This document shows positions 33,300 through 44,716 of a stretch of 64,000 nucleotides of DNA, piece after piece. The notes beneath the pieces are model-generated. The model had not been told where the DNA came from. It saw nothing but the letters and a program-made list of their open reading frames with translations, and ran no database searches. Position numbers and translations under genes: made by a program. This stretch comes from Apoda limacodes (Eukaryota; Arthropoda; Insecta; Lepidoptera; Limacodidae), in contig OX291544.1 of the NCBI GenBank assembly GCA_946406115.1, positions 33,621,521 through 33,685,520 on the forward strand, given 5' to 3'. Position 1 is the first letter of the stretch. Each line of letters starts with the position of its first letter.

Positions 33300-34490
33300 A
33301 TGTGTGCAGTAAAGGAACAAAATATAAGAGGAGAAGATTGGATAATACTGTAATGCTGCAGTACTTATGTAAAAAATAAGTAAATAAATAAAACATAGCC
33401 CAGTTTCAGATTTAGCCTTTGACATAGTACTAAATCTTGCCTCGTTATAAACAAAGAGGTTACTGTTACAAGGATCCAAAAAGCTTTTCAGTTGTTAGGA
33501 AGCTCAAAAAAGAGTAAAAAGTCACGAAGTCGGGCGGAAGCTCTCTCCGAGCGGACGATAAGCTGAGACCGACAAAGGTATTAATACGTTACGAAGGGCT
33601 TATAAATCACGGAGCAGAGTTATCGCGGCCGCACAATTAAGACGTCTCGGTCTCCGGCAGGCGCGGGCGCAGCCACCGATCGAGGGGTCATCCAGCTTTT
33701 AGAACTAACTGGTTCTCATTAGGCGTACTTATATTTATTTATGTAAAAATATTTTGGCACCAACATTTTTAAACTTCTCCTTTAAGTTTCCGTCTAACAA
33801 AACTACCATTAATATAATGTCTTTGGGCCTCGGTCAAGAGTCAAGAGGGACATGGTAGGTGGGGGTAGTGGATTCCCAACTGCAACTCGAATGCGGAATG
33901 TGATATTTAATATTTGCAGAATAGGGTAAGCGGATGTATTTTTTGGAGTTTAGTTTTTGGAATCGATTTGTATTTATAGCCCCTGTAGTACTAGAATTTA
34001 ATGGGTCGTACAATGAGCGTTTAAAAAGCGTTATTAAAAAACGTTATTTTTTTTACTTTCGTTTGATTTGTCTTGAGAAGTGCTCTGGTCTTAGATGATA
34101 TCGAGGGTTTGAAGATAAAGCGGAATGTGGCTACAGGACCTTTGTGTTGATTGCACGCAATCCCATCGAGTTTGGGCTCGATAGATTGGTCGCGACGAGC
34201 GCTGTAGTCGAAAATGATTCGCAGGGTCTGAGACAATTGTACTTGAGTAAACTCGCACGTCGTTGAGGAAGCGCATATTTTTTTAAATATTGTTTATTAA
34301 TTCCCAACATTGATAAATAAATATAAATTGCTAAGGAAAACACCAATATTTCTTAAAAATAAATACTTTTAATTTTAAACCAATTCAGGTTCTTGAAACT
34401 CCGCAATTGTGTAGCGCTTTGTGTCATCGTCTATGTAAAAAATACGAGCTTGTTCTAATTTTGTAATTGCAACTAAATAGGTCACGATAG
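33300..34490. other. Stretch without recognisable gene
   Basis: 33530-33690 is CpG-rich and includes ggcttataaatcac and gcggccgc. A TATA-like word inside a CpG-rich patch could mark a promoter, but no downstream gene is seen. The minus-strand frames at 34021-34346 overlap each other and carry no domain. Confidence 0.35.
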
Positions 34491-34492
34491 AG

Positions 34493-34544
34493 ACCTGACC
34501 TGCAACCTGACCTGCAACCTGACCTGCAACCTGACCTCCAACCA
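34493..34544. repeat. 12-bp tandem repeat, about 4 copies
   Basis: Unit acctgacctgca. The minus-strand frame across it reads GQVAGQVAGQVAGQV, a by-product. Confidence 0.88.
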
Positions 34545-34989
34545 CTCTAAAAGTATTCTGAGAGTAAGAATACAATAAAGAGTTCAACTGCCTATGGATT
34601 TTTTCTAGAACACTTTTACGTCATAATCGAGCGCTCCGTTTCGCTATTTTGAATTACGCTTTTTTGTAATTACAAATTATAATTAGAAACATACATTATA
34701 TAGAAAAATATTGTTGTAGCTATAATGGCACAGCAATAAAGATTTTAGAAAAATATATCATGTGAATAATTGAATTACATGCATCTACTTACACAGACTG
34801 GTGACAACGAACTAAGGAAGTTGATAAAATAAACAGAGTTGAGGTTGAGGAGCGAGAACTGGTGTTTATACTTTATTTCTCTTATTCCGAGTATTTCCGA
34901 GATATGCTCGTACTGCTCGTACTGCTGCGATCACTGGGCAGATACAGCCGGATACAAGCTTGATCCTTAAGTCTGGCTTCAGCGACGAG

Positions 34990-35372
34990 CTGAGAGAATT
35001 ATCGATGTTCTCAAACTTAAGGGCCATATCAAACCCTTAAATCTGAGGAAAGGTTTTTGTTTCCCTATGTGTGTTCTACCACTTGTATAATGTGGGCTGT
35101 CCATGGCCATCGGCAGCGAATACATCCTTACACCTCGGCACTTAAATGGTAGGACCATTTACGCTTTAGTTTGTAGAATGGTCTCCCTGCCAAGATTTTC
35201 TTTCTCTAAAGACTACAATATGGAGTTCTACAAGACAGAAGTAATAAAATGTTAAAGGGGTGACATCGCGCTGGTAATGTCCCCGATGTTGCACCCATCC
35301 ATAGTCTGCAGGGACCGCTTCACACAAAGTGAACCGTAAGCTTGCTTGCCGGCCAACTTAGTAGTTTAAATG
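34990..35372 (+). mobile_element. CR1/jockey-type LINE 3' end, copy D (old)
   Basis: Shares tgtgtgttctaccacttgta, ggccatcggcagcgaat, 'tctccctgccaagattttct', 'actacaatatggagttct' and gtaagcttgcttgcc with copies A-C and F, but is more diverged and has internal deletions. Confidence 0.65.
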
Positions 35373-36289
35373 TATTTAAATACATTGTTAATATGTAAGT
35401 GTGCGTGTGTTTCATATTACTCCTCGCAAAAACATTTATAGAATATATCTAAATAAAATAGTAGAGAGTGCATGGACAAGGCAAGAAAGCTAGGTCCGCG
35501 TTCGAACCTGGTAATTAGCGATTCTGTGTGAGTGTGCATGTGCGCATGGGTGATGCGACGGAACCTCGCATTCCGCTGGGGTCACTGACCCGCCAACCAC
35601 GCTCACGACTCACGCTTGGCCCTATTGTAATGTCACTGTCACTGTCACTGTCAGTTATTGATATCCCAATTGAATCAAAACAATAAAGATGAACGAGAAA
35701 TGTGTTTACTTATTTGATAATCACCTAGCGTGCTTTATTGTGTAAAGTCATATTCTATAACTTGTCAAAGAAACTACTCTCTAGGATAATTTCAAGCACT
35801 TGATACTATCAGCTGTGTTTAAGAAAAATCGCTGATAATTACGTACCTTCGTGTATCAAGTTAGGGTACCGTAGAACAAAAAATATTTCAGTTGCCTAAA
35901 AAGTTTAGTTATTGTTATATTAAAAAAATTATAAAGTTCTATTATCTAATTACTCTGAGACTTTTTAAACATACGGTTAATTTTTTTTAACATTGTATTG
36001 TTATAACTCCTAATGTATAATTATTTTTTTAAGTATAAATTTTTAAAATTCCAAATTAAATTCGAAGACCAATCAAGCGACACCGTACACGATGTGGTGC
36101 TCAATAGTGTCGTGACAGTAAAAACAAGGATGACGTAATATGTAACTAAGCGTGCGTGAGTAGTGCAGCTACATCGCAATTCACTGATTTTTTCATTGAA
36201 ATACCAAAAATAAATTAATATTCACACATAATTGTTATCAAATCTGAGAGTAAATAAATAATATATAATGTATACATAAGGTGAATATT
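35373..36289. other. Stretch without recognisable gene
   Basis: AT-rich with a mixed segment 35490-35640 that contains ggtccgcgttcgaacctgg (B-box-like) and a (gtcact)n run at 35630-35650. No tRNA or SINE could be assembled around the B-box-like word. Confidence 0.35.
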
Positions 36290-36565
36290 TGTGTGAATTA
36301 AATAAACTCACAAAAACACAATGCCGGGAATAAAATTAGATAAAACAACGAAACCGGCAGATGGAATTAAATAGTTTTAGCTGAAGTTTAAACACTTACA
36401 CTTGTAGCGTGCGCGTAGTTCGTATTGCCAAACATATTTGATAGAATAGCCGCTTCATTACCGCACGTGAGTTCGATAAACGCGCGTTTTGCCATGAGAA
36501 AAGTAAAATTTACATTGTAAAAGCCCGTGGGAGTAATTAAAGTCTTTGCACCCGGATTGTCTGCA
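36290..36565 (-). repeat. Dispersed element shared with 61130-61445
   Basis: On the minus strand: ttaattactcccac, then aaaacgcgcgtttatcgaac, ggtaatgaagcggctattct, atcaaatatgt, aaacttcagctaaaact and atctgccgg. Each block has its match in order at 61130-61445. Both copies encode a similar short string (AKRAFIE...GNEAAILSNM here), but neither is a complete gene. Probably a MITE-like or other non-autonomous repeat. Confidence 0.65.
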
Positions 36566-37045
36566 CTTTTCCCTACAAATTTTCTAATAAACAACCTGAG
36601 CAATAGTTAATTAGCTTAGTGTATTATTTATGTAACATTTGCTACAACCCTAGCAAAATCCTTTACTTAACTAGGAGCAAATGATTAATATGAAACAAAC
36701 TGTAACCAACACCAACCAACCAATCTATATGTAAAAATAAATTATTGAGCATTAAGTCTAAATAACAATACCTATATGTAGTGCATCGGCTTTCATTAAA
36801 ATAAAAATGCAACAACGAAAAAAATGAAGTCCGTTGCACCACTGCAACGCGCACCGGCAGCTATTTCGTAAACCAAAAAGGGAACAAATAACGCTAGTCT
36901 CGATAACAACACTCAGGAATCGATTTCGCGAGTAACCATTTAATTATTTTATCGATAATCTCGCATCGAATCTGTTGTTGGGCTCAACAACAAAATAAAA
37001 GGATCGCAAGTAGTCGTCGCTTAGCCGAGACGCCCGGTAGCCGGC

Positions 37046-37093
37046 GGCGCGGGCGGCGAGGGTGGCGCGGGCGGCGAGGGTGGCGCGGGCGGC
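37046..37093. repeat. 18-bp GC-rich tandem repeat, 2.7 copies
   Basis: Unit ggcgcgggcggcgagggt at 37046, 37064 and 37082 (partial). It lies immediately left of the hAT MITE. Confidence 0.88.
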
Positions 37094-37110
37094 TCGCGAT
37101 GGTCTCATAA

Positions 37111-37347
37111 TAGGGTTGCCATAAATATTGGGAACTGATACGGGACGTTTAAGGTCTCGAGGTTAGCAATGAGTCTCAAAAACCATATTTCATGCCATTT
37201 AACGCAATTTTTCATTAAAGTGACGATTTGCGACAGTCTTATTGCTGCATACGCGTATTTTATCGTATAACGGGGCAAAATAGCAATAAGGGACAAGGTT
37301 CTCAAACAGGGTGCCAGTCCCGTATATAGGGGACGTATGGCAACCTT
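37111..37347. mobile_element. hAT-type MITE, 237 bp, with 8-bp target duplication
   Basis: Left end tagggttgccata and right end tatggcaacctt are inverted repeats of the hAT form (t/cAGGGTTGCCA). The flanks tctcataa (37103-37110) and actcataa (37348-37355) differ at one base, as expected for an old 8-bp target duplication. No transposase is present. The minus-strand frame at 37105-37353 simply spans the element. Confidence 0.8.
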
Positions 37348-37355
37348 ACTCATAA

Positions 37356-39439
37356 CAGACTCGATTTATAACAATCTATTGTATGTATCGATTTTGCAAT
37401 AAGTACTTAATGTTTGCAATTATTTGATGTGTATTTGGCTGCGTTTTATTATTTGTTTTTCGTTTCTATGAGTATCAAGTCATATTAATAGGATAACTGT
37501 TTTAGTCATTGTAAAAAACACAGACCTAGGATTTTTACGCTACGCTAGAAAATGTCAAATAAGTTAGCGTATTTCACGTTAACAAGAACAATTCAAATCA
37601 TCAACTAAAATTTTTTGAATACTAGTGGCTCACAATTTTGTTATTATTGAGAAGAGCTGACCATAAACTCGGTAATTAAGTTTCCAGTATATTTGTAATG
37701 TACCCAATGATTAAAAACACAAGATAGTTGGAAAACTTTTCAAACCTTAGCATTGTATTATGTTAATACCTAATAAACCATACCGTTATATCTTGAAACA
37801 ATAAAAATATTTCGGAAACTCTACCCCTTAATTTGGCTTTAGAAGCAGCTACGCAGCATCTCCAGGAACTTACTGTAGTACCTTAACGTCCTGCATCGGC
37901 TCTGTGACTAAACTCAGCTCCCACTACAGCTTACTCATTTTTTGAGTTTTTTCGACCACTTTAGCTTTCCTACGAATATCCTAGTTTTGAACATTATGTA
38001 TACCATAGAAATTCTCAGAAAACACCTAACTAACTAATCTAATGTAACCAGCAAGTGTTACAAACAGAACAGCTAAACGTAACCATTGTTACAAATATAA
38101 CAACTACATTTTACCAGTAAGTATTACAAACATGATTGACAATAATTGTTAAGAACATAAAAGATGTTGGACACTACATACTAGTATGTAATGTCATTTT
38201 TACTTTATCTTTATTTCTGTCACTCGTTGACTTTAACAATGAACAATATGTAGTCGTTGTGTCTTTAAAACATTTAATTTAATTTAAATCAAGTATTTGA
38301 TAAATAATTATAATACTTGGTCACAAACAATCACAGCTTAATATTTTTGTTGTTGTTACCGAGCCGGACTAACCACCGCCGCGCGCCGTCCTCACGAGGA
38401 GTTACCGAGCCGGACTAACCTAGTAAAAAAAAAAACTAGAGAATCCTAAAGAACATCCACATTCCATAGCTTAAAGAAGTCGAAGATTTCAACCTATTTG
38501 CTTTTTTGCTAATCTCTGACTTCCCTGTATGAGCCAAAGTTTACCTACAATTTTATTTATTTTGAACCGTTATTTAGCCATATGGTTTACACATAGACAT
38601 ATAGAACTGGACGGCGCATTTCCTAGCCTGATGCAAATTGTGACAGAGATGAAACGACACTGTGGTGTCTTATCTATGACAAAAGATACCACAGGTTAAC
38701 TTAGTCTCTTTCTAAAGTGTGGCCAATTTTGTGAGGCTGTTGCGCAGTCCATAGGACAGATTACAGAACTCGTAGTCTATGTGTTTATATTACACCAAGT
38801 ATCAAGATACCAAGGACCAAGTAAGTAAAAAGATATAATTATACCGCGAACCCTCAAGTAGAACAAACGTTAACTTACAAAAAAAAACAATACTCTTTAG
38901 GTAAATAACACGCTATTTGTTAATTGTTTCTTTATCATGTTTCGTCTTGTAAAATACATAAAATACAAAATTTATACATGATAAATACATTTTAAATGTA
39001 TGTATGATGTAAATATGTATGTGTCGTACCGTGTTGCTCTGGAGGCACCGGCATCGACAATGGACCACTACCTTCTAAATTTACAATTTTACTTACAACA
39101 TTTTCTATAAAATTACGGATTTTCTGTTCACCCCCTAAGGGTAAAAATATTTTTTCTAAAGGAAATGGATTCAAATTAATCGGTGCCAATATTCTATACA
39201 AAACTGTAGATTTTGTAAGTTAATACGATATTAAAAGATTTACCACGTTATTTCAAAAGCTAAAAATTATTTTCTGTATTTTTAAAATTTTCGGCTTAGT
39301 AGTTTAGAAGATACAGTAGGAGGGTCAATTTACATCTATTTTAGATCAACTTTAAAATTATGAATAAATAAGTGGATATATAGGTATATTTGAGATTCTC
39401 ACAACAAAACATTTCATTTGATATGTCACAAGGTACAAG
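37356..39439. other. Stretch without recognisable gene
   Basis: AT-rich. gttaccgagccggactaac occurs twice (about 38356 and 38401). 39040-39190 is a minus-strand 69-codon frame without recognised domain. Confidence 0.4.
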
Positions 39440-39660
39440 TCGCAAAACTTTTTTAATCTATTAATTTACCCCTAAAAGTAGCCAGTACCATTCAAAATAT
39501 AAATAATTCACGAAACACGTTCATATTTGTATACACAATTTCAATTTAATCGGTTCGGTAGACTAGGAGCAAATTGGCTGTGACAGGTGGACAGACAGAC
39601 TCACGAGTGATCATATAAGGGTTTCGCCGTTTTTTCATTCAGACATAAGGAACCCTAAAA
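39440..39660 (+). mobile_element. (GTCY)n MITE, copy 3 (degenerate)
   Basis: Contains 'tgtgacaggtggacagacag', 'gtgatcatataagggttt' and the end aaggaaccctaaaaag. The left part is not recognisable. Confidence 0.6.
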
Positions 39661-39910
39661 AGACATTCACTAAACGAATTCAGTCACTCTCTCATAAATA
39701 CTGAATAATAAAATATCTATTAAATACATAACCACTAGACGAGTGGCAGCCCCATGCCGCGAACTGACAGTAAAATATATTTTATAATAATTACTAACAA
39801 TTTTTAATAATTTTTAATCATAAACTCAAATTTTATGATCCATCAAGAAATTAAAATTGTTTGCAATCTGTCAATTCTATAACAAGCTCATAAAATTCTT
39901 TTGTGATAAT

Positions 39911-39990
39911 CTGACTGACGCGACGCGACGTCAAAAATATCTGACCGACGGGACGTCAGAAATATCTGACCGACGCGACGGCAAAAGACG
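39911..39990. repeat. Short repeat of ctgaccgacgcgacg units
   Basis: Three imperfect units (30, 25 and about 25 bp) begin ctgac(t/c)gacg and, in the first two, end aaatat. Confidence 0.75.
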
Positions 39991-40299
39991 TCTGAAGCGT
40001 ATATGAAACTAAATAGGAAGACCTCGGCTTAGATTTTACTTTAAAGAAATAAAACTTTCAAATATGATTTTTACTAAAATATTAATTTTTGTTTATTAGA
40101 AAGAAATAAAATATCGTGAGTTATAAAATTTTATCCATTAATTAAATAATGTCTTGTACAATTTGACATGTAAAAATGATAATTTTTATTTGTTTGACAT
40201 AAATAAGTTTATATCTAGTTTTATATAGACTGAAGGTACATTGTATCTATCTAAGTATTGTAAGCAACGACTGGCTACATTTTAGCATATAATATTTTT

Positions 40300-43230
40300 A
40301 CTTCTTCTGTAGATATCTACTTGGACAACACTGATACTGTTAGTAGTGTTACTAATAGTGAGGTGGCTCTTAATGCTTTAAACTGACTTCAGTGACATAA
40401 AGGAAGCATAATGTACTTAAATTATTTCATCAAAATATTCAAGGCTTCCTTGGCAAAGATTTACAAATTGAATTATTTATTGAAAAATTCGATATAGACA
40501 TCTTATGTATAACAGAACACTGGTTACAATCACATGAGATGTTGTTAAATATTAAAAATGTTCAAGTTTCTAGTTGTTACAACAGACAAAACCATATTCG
40601 AGGAGGTTCATTAATTCTAGTAAATAGTAAATTCAAAATAAAAGAACGTAGATATGTTGTTGCACTTTCATTTGAAAAATTAATTGAATTATCTAGTGTA
40701 GAACTTGAAAAATATATAATTGTCTGTGTCTATAGGCCACCTTCTACAAATTTCTCTGAGTTTCAAAAGTAATGGAGAATGTTCTAAAGCTAGTCACTAG
40801 AAGCAAAAAAAAGGTTATAATATGTGGCGATTTTAACGTAGATTTACTTATAAACTCCTCATTAAGTACTCGCTTAATTAGTCTATTTAAGTCATTTAAC
40901 TTGGAAAATCTCTTTCTAGAGCCTACAAGAATAACTGAAACAACTGCAAAATGTTTAGATAACATATTCTGTAACTGCGAATATTTAGATAAAAACATTA
41001 TAAGTTGTCTGAAATCGGATCATTGTGGTCAAAGTGCTAGCTTTGCCATAACTTGTTCGGAATTAAACAAGGAGATTATATGTAGGCCAATCACTGTTCC
41101 TCGGATAAATAGTAATTTAGAAAAATTAAAAACTATCTTGCCCGCTCTTGAGCCTAAAAAAGATGTTAACAATTTATATAAAAACTTTTTCCAGTCAGTG
41201 AATAAAACTTTCAACAACATTTTTAAAACTAAAACAATAAGATGCAATAACAGGCCTCAATTTAACGATTGGGCTACAAAAGGAATTAAAATAAGCAGAG
41301 ATAGATTTTATGAATTATATTCACTAAAATCGCTTATTGGATCGCTCCAAGCCTTAATGAACATGTCAAAAAGTATTCAAATTTTTTTAAATCAGTCTGT
41401 CATGTTGCAAAGTCTAATCACATAAGCAGTAAAATTAAATCATCTGATAATGTGATTAAAACTGTTTGGAATGTGATCAATAATGAAACTGTTAGATCAA
41501 AGGCTCGTGAACACAACTTTACTATCAAAACTGACTCTGGTTTAATTGATAATGACGAAAAAGTTGCCCAAATATTTGAAAATTTCTTTAATGAAATACC
41601 ATGAAAAATAACTGAATCCTTAACTTCATCTTGCCAAGCTGCTAAATCTATTCTAAAGGACAGTGTTACTGAGTGTAATGTTAACTTTAAATTTAAACAT
41701 GTGGATTCCCAAATAATTATCAAGACATTTAAAACACTTAATCTGAATAATACTGAAGATTTGTGGGGGATGTCTGTTAAGTTAATTAGCTCTATCATTT
41801 CAGTTGTTGTTTCCTATCTTGCTGATATATTTAATGTATGCATTGATAATGGTGTATTTCCAGACCTCATGAAATGCAGTAAATTGATACCTCTTTTTAA
41901 ATCTGGTGACAAAGAAGATCCCTCAAATTTTAGACCAATATCTGTTCTACCTGTCTTTAGTAAAATATTTGAAAAAATCTTGCTAAATCAATTGCTTTCA
42001 CATTTTTGTATACAGGGACTTTTACATTTTCGACAATTCGGTTTAACCAGGGCACGCTCAACTACTGATGCTGGAGCTTTGCTTATGAAGCTCATTCTCG
42101 CGGCATGGGAGAGTTCCCAGTATGTAGTTGGCGATTTTTGCGACTTATCGAAGGCGTTTGATTGTGTCGATCATCATACGTTGTTAGCTAAACTAAAAGA
42201 TTATGGGGTTAGAAATAAATCCCTTGAACTTGTAGAATCATACCTAAGCAATAGAATTCAAAAAGTGGTTATAAAGGGTGCTCAATCTCAGGGATCTCTA
42301 GTGAAACTAGGTGTACCACAAGGGTCAATATTAGGGCCTTTCCTGTTTTTAGTATATATAAATTGGTGCAAAATTTACAGAGATAGTATTATTTGCAGAT
42401 GACACTTCATTATTGTTTAAAGTGAACAGGAAACACGAAAATTCGAACGACATAAATAGACACCTTATAAAAATTTCAAACTGGTTTACTGTTAATAATC
42501 TTGTACTTAATGCTGATAAAACAAAATGCATTAAGTTTTCACTACCTTATGTAATTTAATAGAAATCTGGTATTTAACAATGAAAAATTAGAATTAGTTG
42601 ATAAGACTGGTGGTTCTTAGGTATAACTATTGACTCAAAATTGCAGTGGGGTCCACAAATTACAGTACTAGCAGGTAAACTTAGTTCTGCTGCTTTTGCG
42701 GTGAGGAAAATCAGGCAATTGACTGACATAACCACAGCAAGACTTGTTTACTTTGCTTATTTCCACAGTGTCATGTCATATGGTATTTTGCTATGGGGTT
42801 CTGCTGCTGATATTCAAACCATATTTATATTACAAAAAAGGGCAGTACGAAGCATTTATGAGCTAGGCAGCCAAGACTCTCTCAGGGATGTTTTTAAAGA
42901 AATAAATATTCTAACGGTACCGTGTCAATATATCTATGAAAAATAAAGAAACTGTCCGTAAAAATATATCCCAATTTCCGAGGAACAGTGATAAGCACAA
43001 CTTAAATACAAGAAATAAAAATAAACTTGCTATGCCAAAGTTTAGGCTTACTAAAGCCAAATCATTTATGGGAAGCGGTGTAAAATTTCATAATAAGTTA
43101 ACTGTAGAAATTCTTAACTTAGGTGACAAACAGTTTAAATTTTATATTAAACATCTGCTATGTTGCTGCATTTTATAATGTAGATGAATATTTGAATGAC
43201 AAAATTGTATGGCCTAGTATCACACAAAAT
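40300..43230 (+). pseudogene. Jockey-like LINE ORF2: AP-endonuclease plus reverse transcriptase (most complete copy)
   Basis: The endonuclease domain starts near 40410 with HQNIQG, then CITEHWL, HIRGGSLILV, IIVCVYRPPS, GDFNVDL (40826-40846), CLDNIF and SDH (41015-41023); all the usual active-site residues are present. A linker follows (FNDWATKGIKISRDRFYELY). The RT reads GVFPDLMK, NFRPISVLPVF, DLSKAFDCV, LGVPQGSILGPFLF and LFADDTSLLF (gcagatgac at 42395-42403, intact). The post-RT part reads LGITIDSKLQWGPQI and RNSDKHNLNTRNKNKLA, ending near 43178. Breaks include frame changes near 40770, 41340 and 42365 (deletion after YIN) and stops at 41604 and about 42558. ORF1 is not recognisable. The copy is dead. 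Confidence 0.88.
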
Positions 43231-43890
43231 TAATGTTAGGTTTTCTATTCAAACTTAAATAATTTAGGTTTGATAAGTTAAAGGAGCACTCTAAAGACCA
43301 AGCTAAGTCACGATGTTATGTCTCTGTTGTTTACTTTATAGTGGTTGGTGGCGAGCTACTAGGGGATGCACCATGTGCAATCCGCCTTTGGTTGCCTGGT
43401 TTTGGTGGGGCTTTGGATGTGTGGGGGTGTGGCGCACGAGTACGTACGTGTATGTGTGTATATACATGTTGGGATAGATATTGTGTACTTGATGGCTTGG
43501 TTCCTGCATGACTGATAGGTAACAGGTGTACATCCGGGAGTTTCTTGTCACTTCTTCTCCCTTTAGGCTAGTTTCCGAAGTGATGGTAGTTTAAACGATG
43601 TGCATTTGTTGCTGGGCTGTTGTGTAGGGGCTGGGCCACTTTTGGGTGTGCAACGTCTGTTTGAATATGAGTGTGCATTTATGTATCGGGCGGCCGAACG
43701 AGGATTGAATCAGAGAGGACCTATAAGTTCTTTTACGTATAGTTTTATTTTCTATCTTTTATATATATTTGTATATTTATATATATGTATAAATATTTGT
43801 CTGTTTGTGTATATATGAATATGTGCATGTATGTGTATCTTATATTATCCTTAATATGTTATGAATACCTATTTATTTATTTATTTGCAT
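43231..43890. other. LINE 3' flank and G/T-rich stretch
   Basis: The first 80 bp may be LINE 3' UTR. 43335-43700 is G/T-rich with tggtggcgagctactagggg then 'gggagtttcttgtcacttct' then tctccc, the latter like a LINE 3' UTR motif. No coding domain is visible. Confidence 0.35.
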
Positions 43891-43891
43891 T

Positions 43892-43920
43892 TTTGTAAAA
43901 TGTTAATATGTATGTATGTG

Positions 43921-43951
<31 letters not shown>

Positions 43952-43960
43952 ATATGTACG
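43892..43960. repeat. (TA)n / (TG)n microsatellite
   Basis: tatgtatgtgtatatatata followed by a long (TA) run and tgtgtgtg. Confidence 0.9.
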
Positions 43961-43992
43961 TCTGCTGTGTGATATTATATGTTTTATGAATA

Positions 43993-44179
43993 TAGTACAA
44001 TCGAAGTTTTATTGGAGTTGCTTGAGTGTGTCATGCTCTCTCAAAGTGTCTCTGCGGTGGTGGCGTGTGTGTCGGGTCGTTACGTTCCCTAAAACATGGT
44101 TGAGCGAAGCGATGGCAGATTCATGTGTCATACTTGTGAACGGGTGCCGCCTGTGGAGGCTGATCTGCTCTTGCAAACT
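43993..44179 (-). repeat. 187-bp element, minus-oriented copy of an inverted pair
   Basis: Counterpart of 33107-33293, starting tagtacaatcgaagttttat and ending ctgctcttgcaaact. On the minus strand it is open through LQEQISLHRRHPFTSMTHES and AIASLNHVLGNVTTRHTRHH to a taa at the same place as in the other copy. The differences between the copies include both silent and amino-acid-changing ones. Confidence 0.6.
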
Positions 44180-44603
44180 AAGTTCAGCTGAGGACGTACG
44201 TCTTATCAAATTCAAACAAAACTTTCGAACAAAAATTTTTTAAAAATTGTCTCAAGTAAGATAATGAAGGTGTGAAGCCAAAAAGTGAAAAAAAAAAACG
44301 TAAAAGGAACTGGACCAGTGTAGCGACAAGAGACAAGATAAATTTATGGTAAGTTTCTTTCTAGTACAAAATAATATACTAACAACCAGGCCCCGGATGT
44401 ACCTAGGGCTATAGTACTCGTCGAGACATATCCCAGCATAACAAGCCCAAATTAAACAGTGCTATTTCTTTAGTTGAGGATTCCTATGCCTACCTCTGGT
44501 TCTATCACCACACCCAGGACACCACCTCGGTCTAAAGTACTTGTCAAAACAAATCCATTGAACCATACCTACACGACGGAGTTATTTGTGTAATTGATAA
44601 GGG

Positions 44604-44716
44604 TTTTATCCAACGCGCTAGACGAACACTATGGGAAACTAACCATATTTATTGAAAAGTGTTTATCTATCGCGCTAAACCAACCCCATGGGACTCGAAC
44701 CTTATTTATTGCATTA
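44604..44716. repeat. Diverged direct repeat of about 55 bp
   Basis: ttttatccaacgcgctagac ... gggaaactaaccatatttat and gtttatctatcgcgctaaac ... gggactcgaaccttatttat align over their whole length. Confidence 0.6.

Noticed and set aside
33590..33640. TATA-like ttataaat in CpG-rich patch as a promoter
   Set aside because: No initiator context or downstream gene can be shown.
35490..35520. B-box-like gcgttcgaacc as a tRNA or SINE head
   Set aside because: No matching A box or SINE body at the right spacing.
43908..44243. 111-codon plus frame starting in MYVCVYIYIYIY
   Set aside because: Starts in a (TA)n/(TG)n microsatellite; only the 187-bp repeat inside it is of interest.
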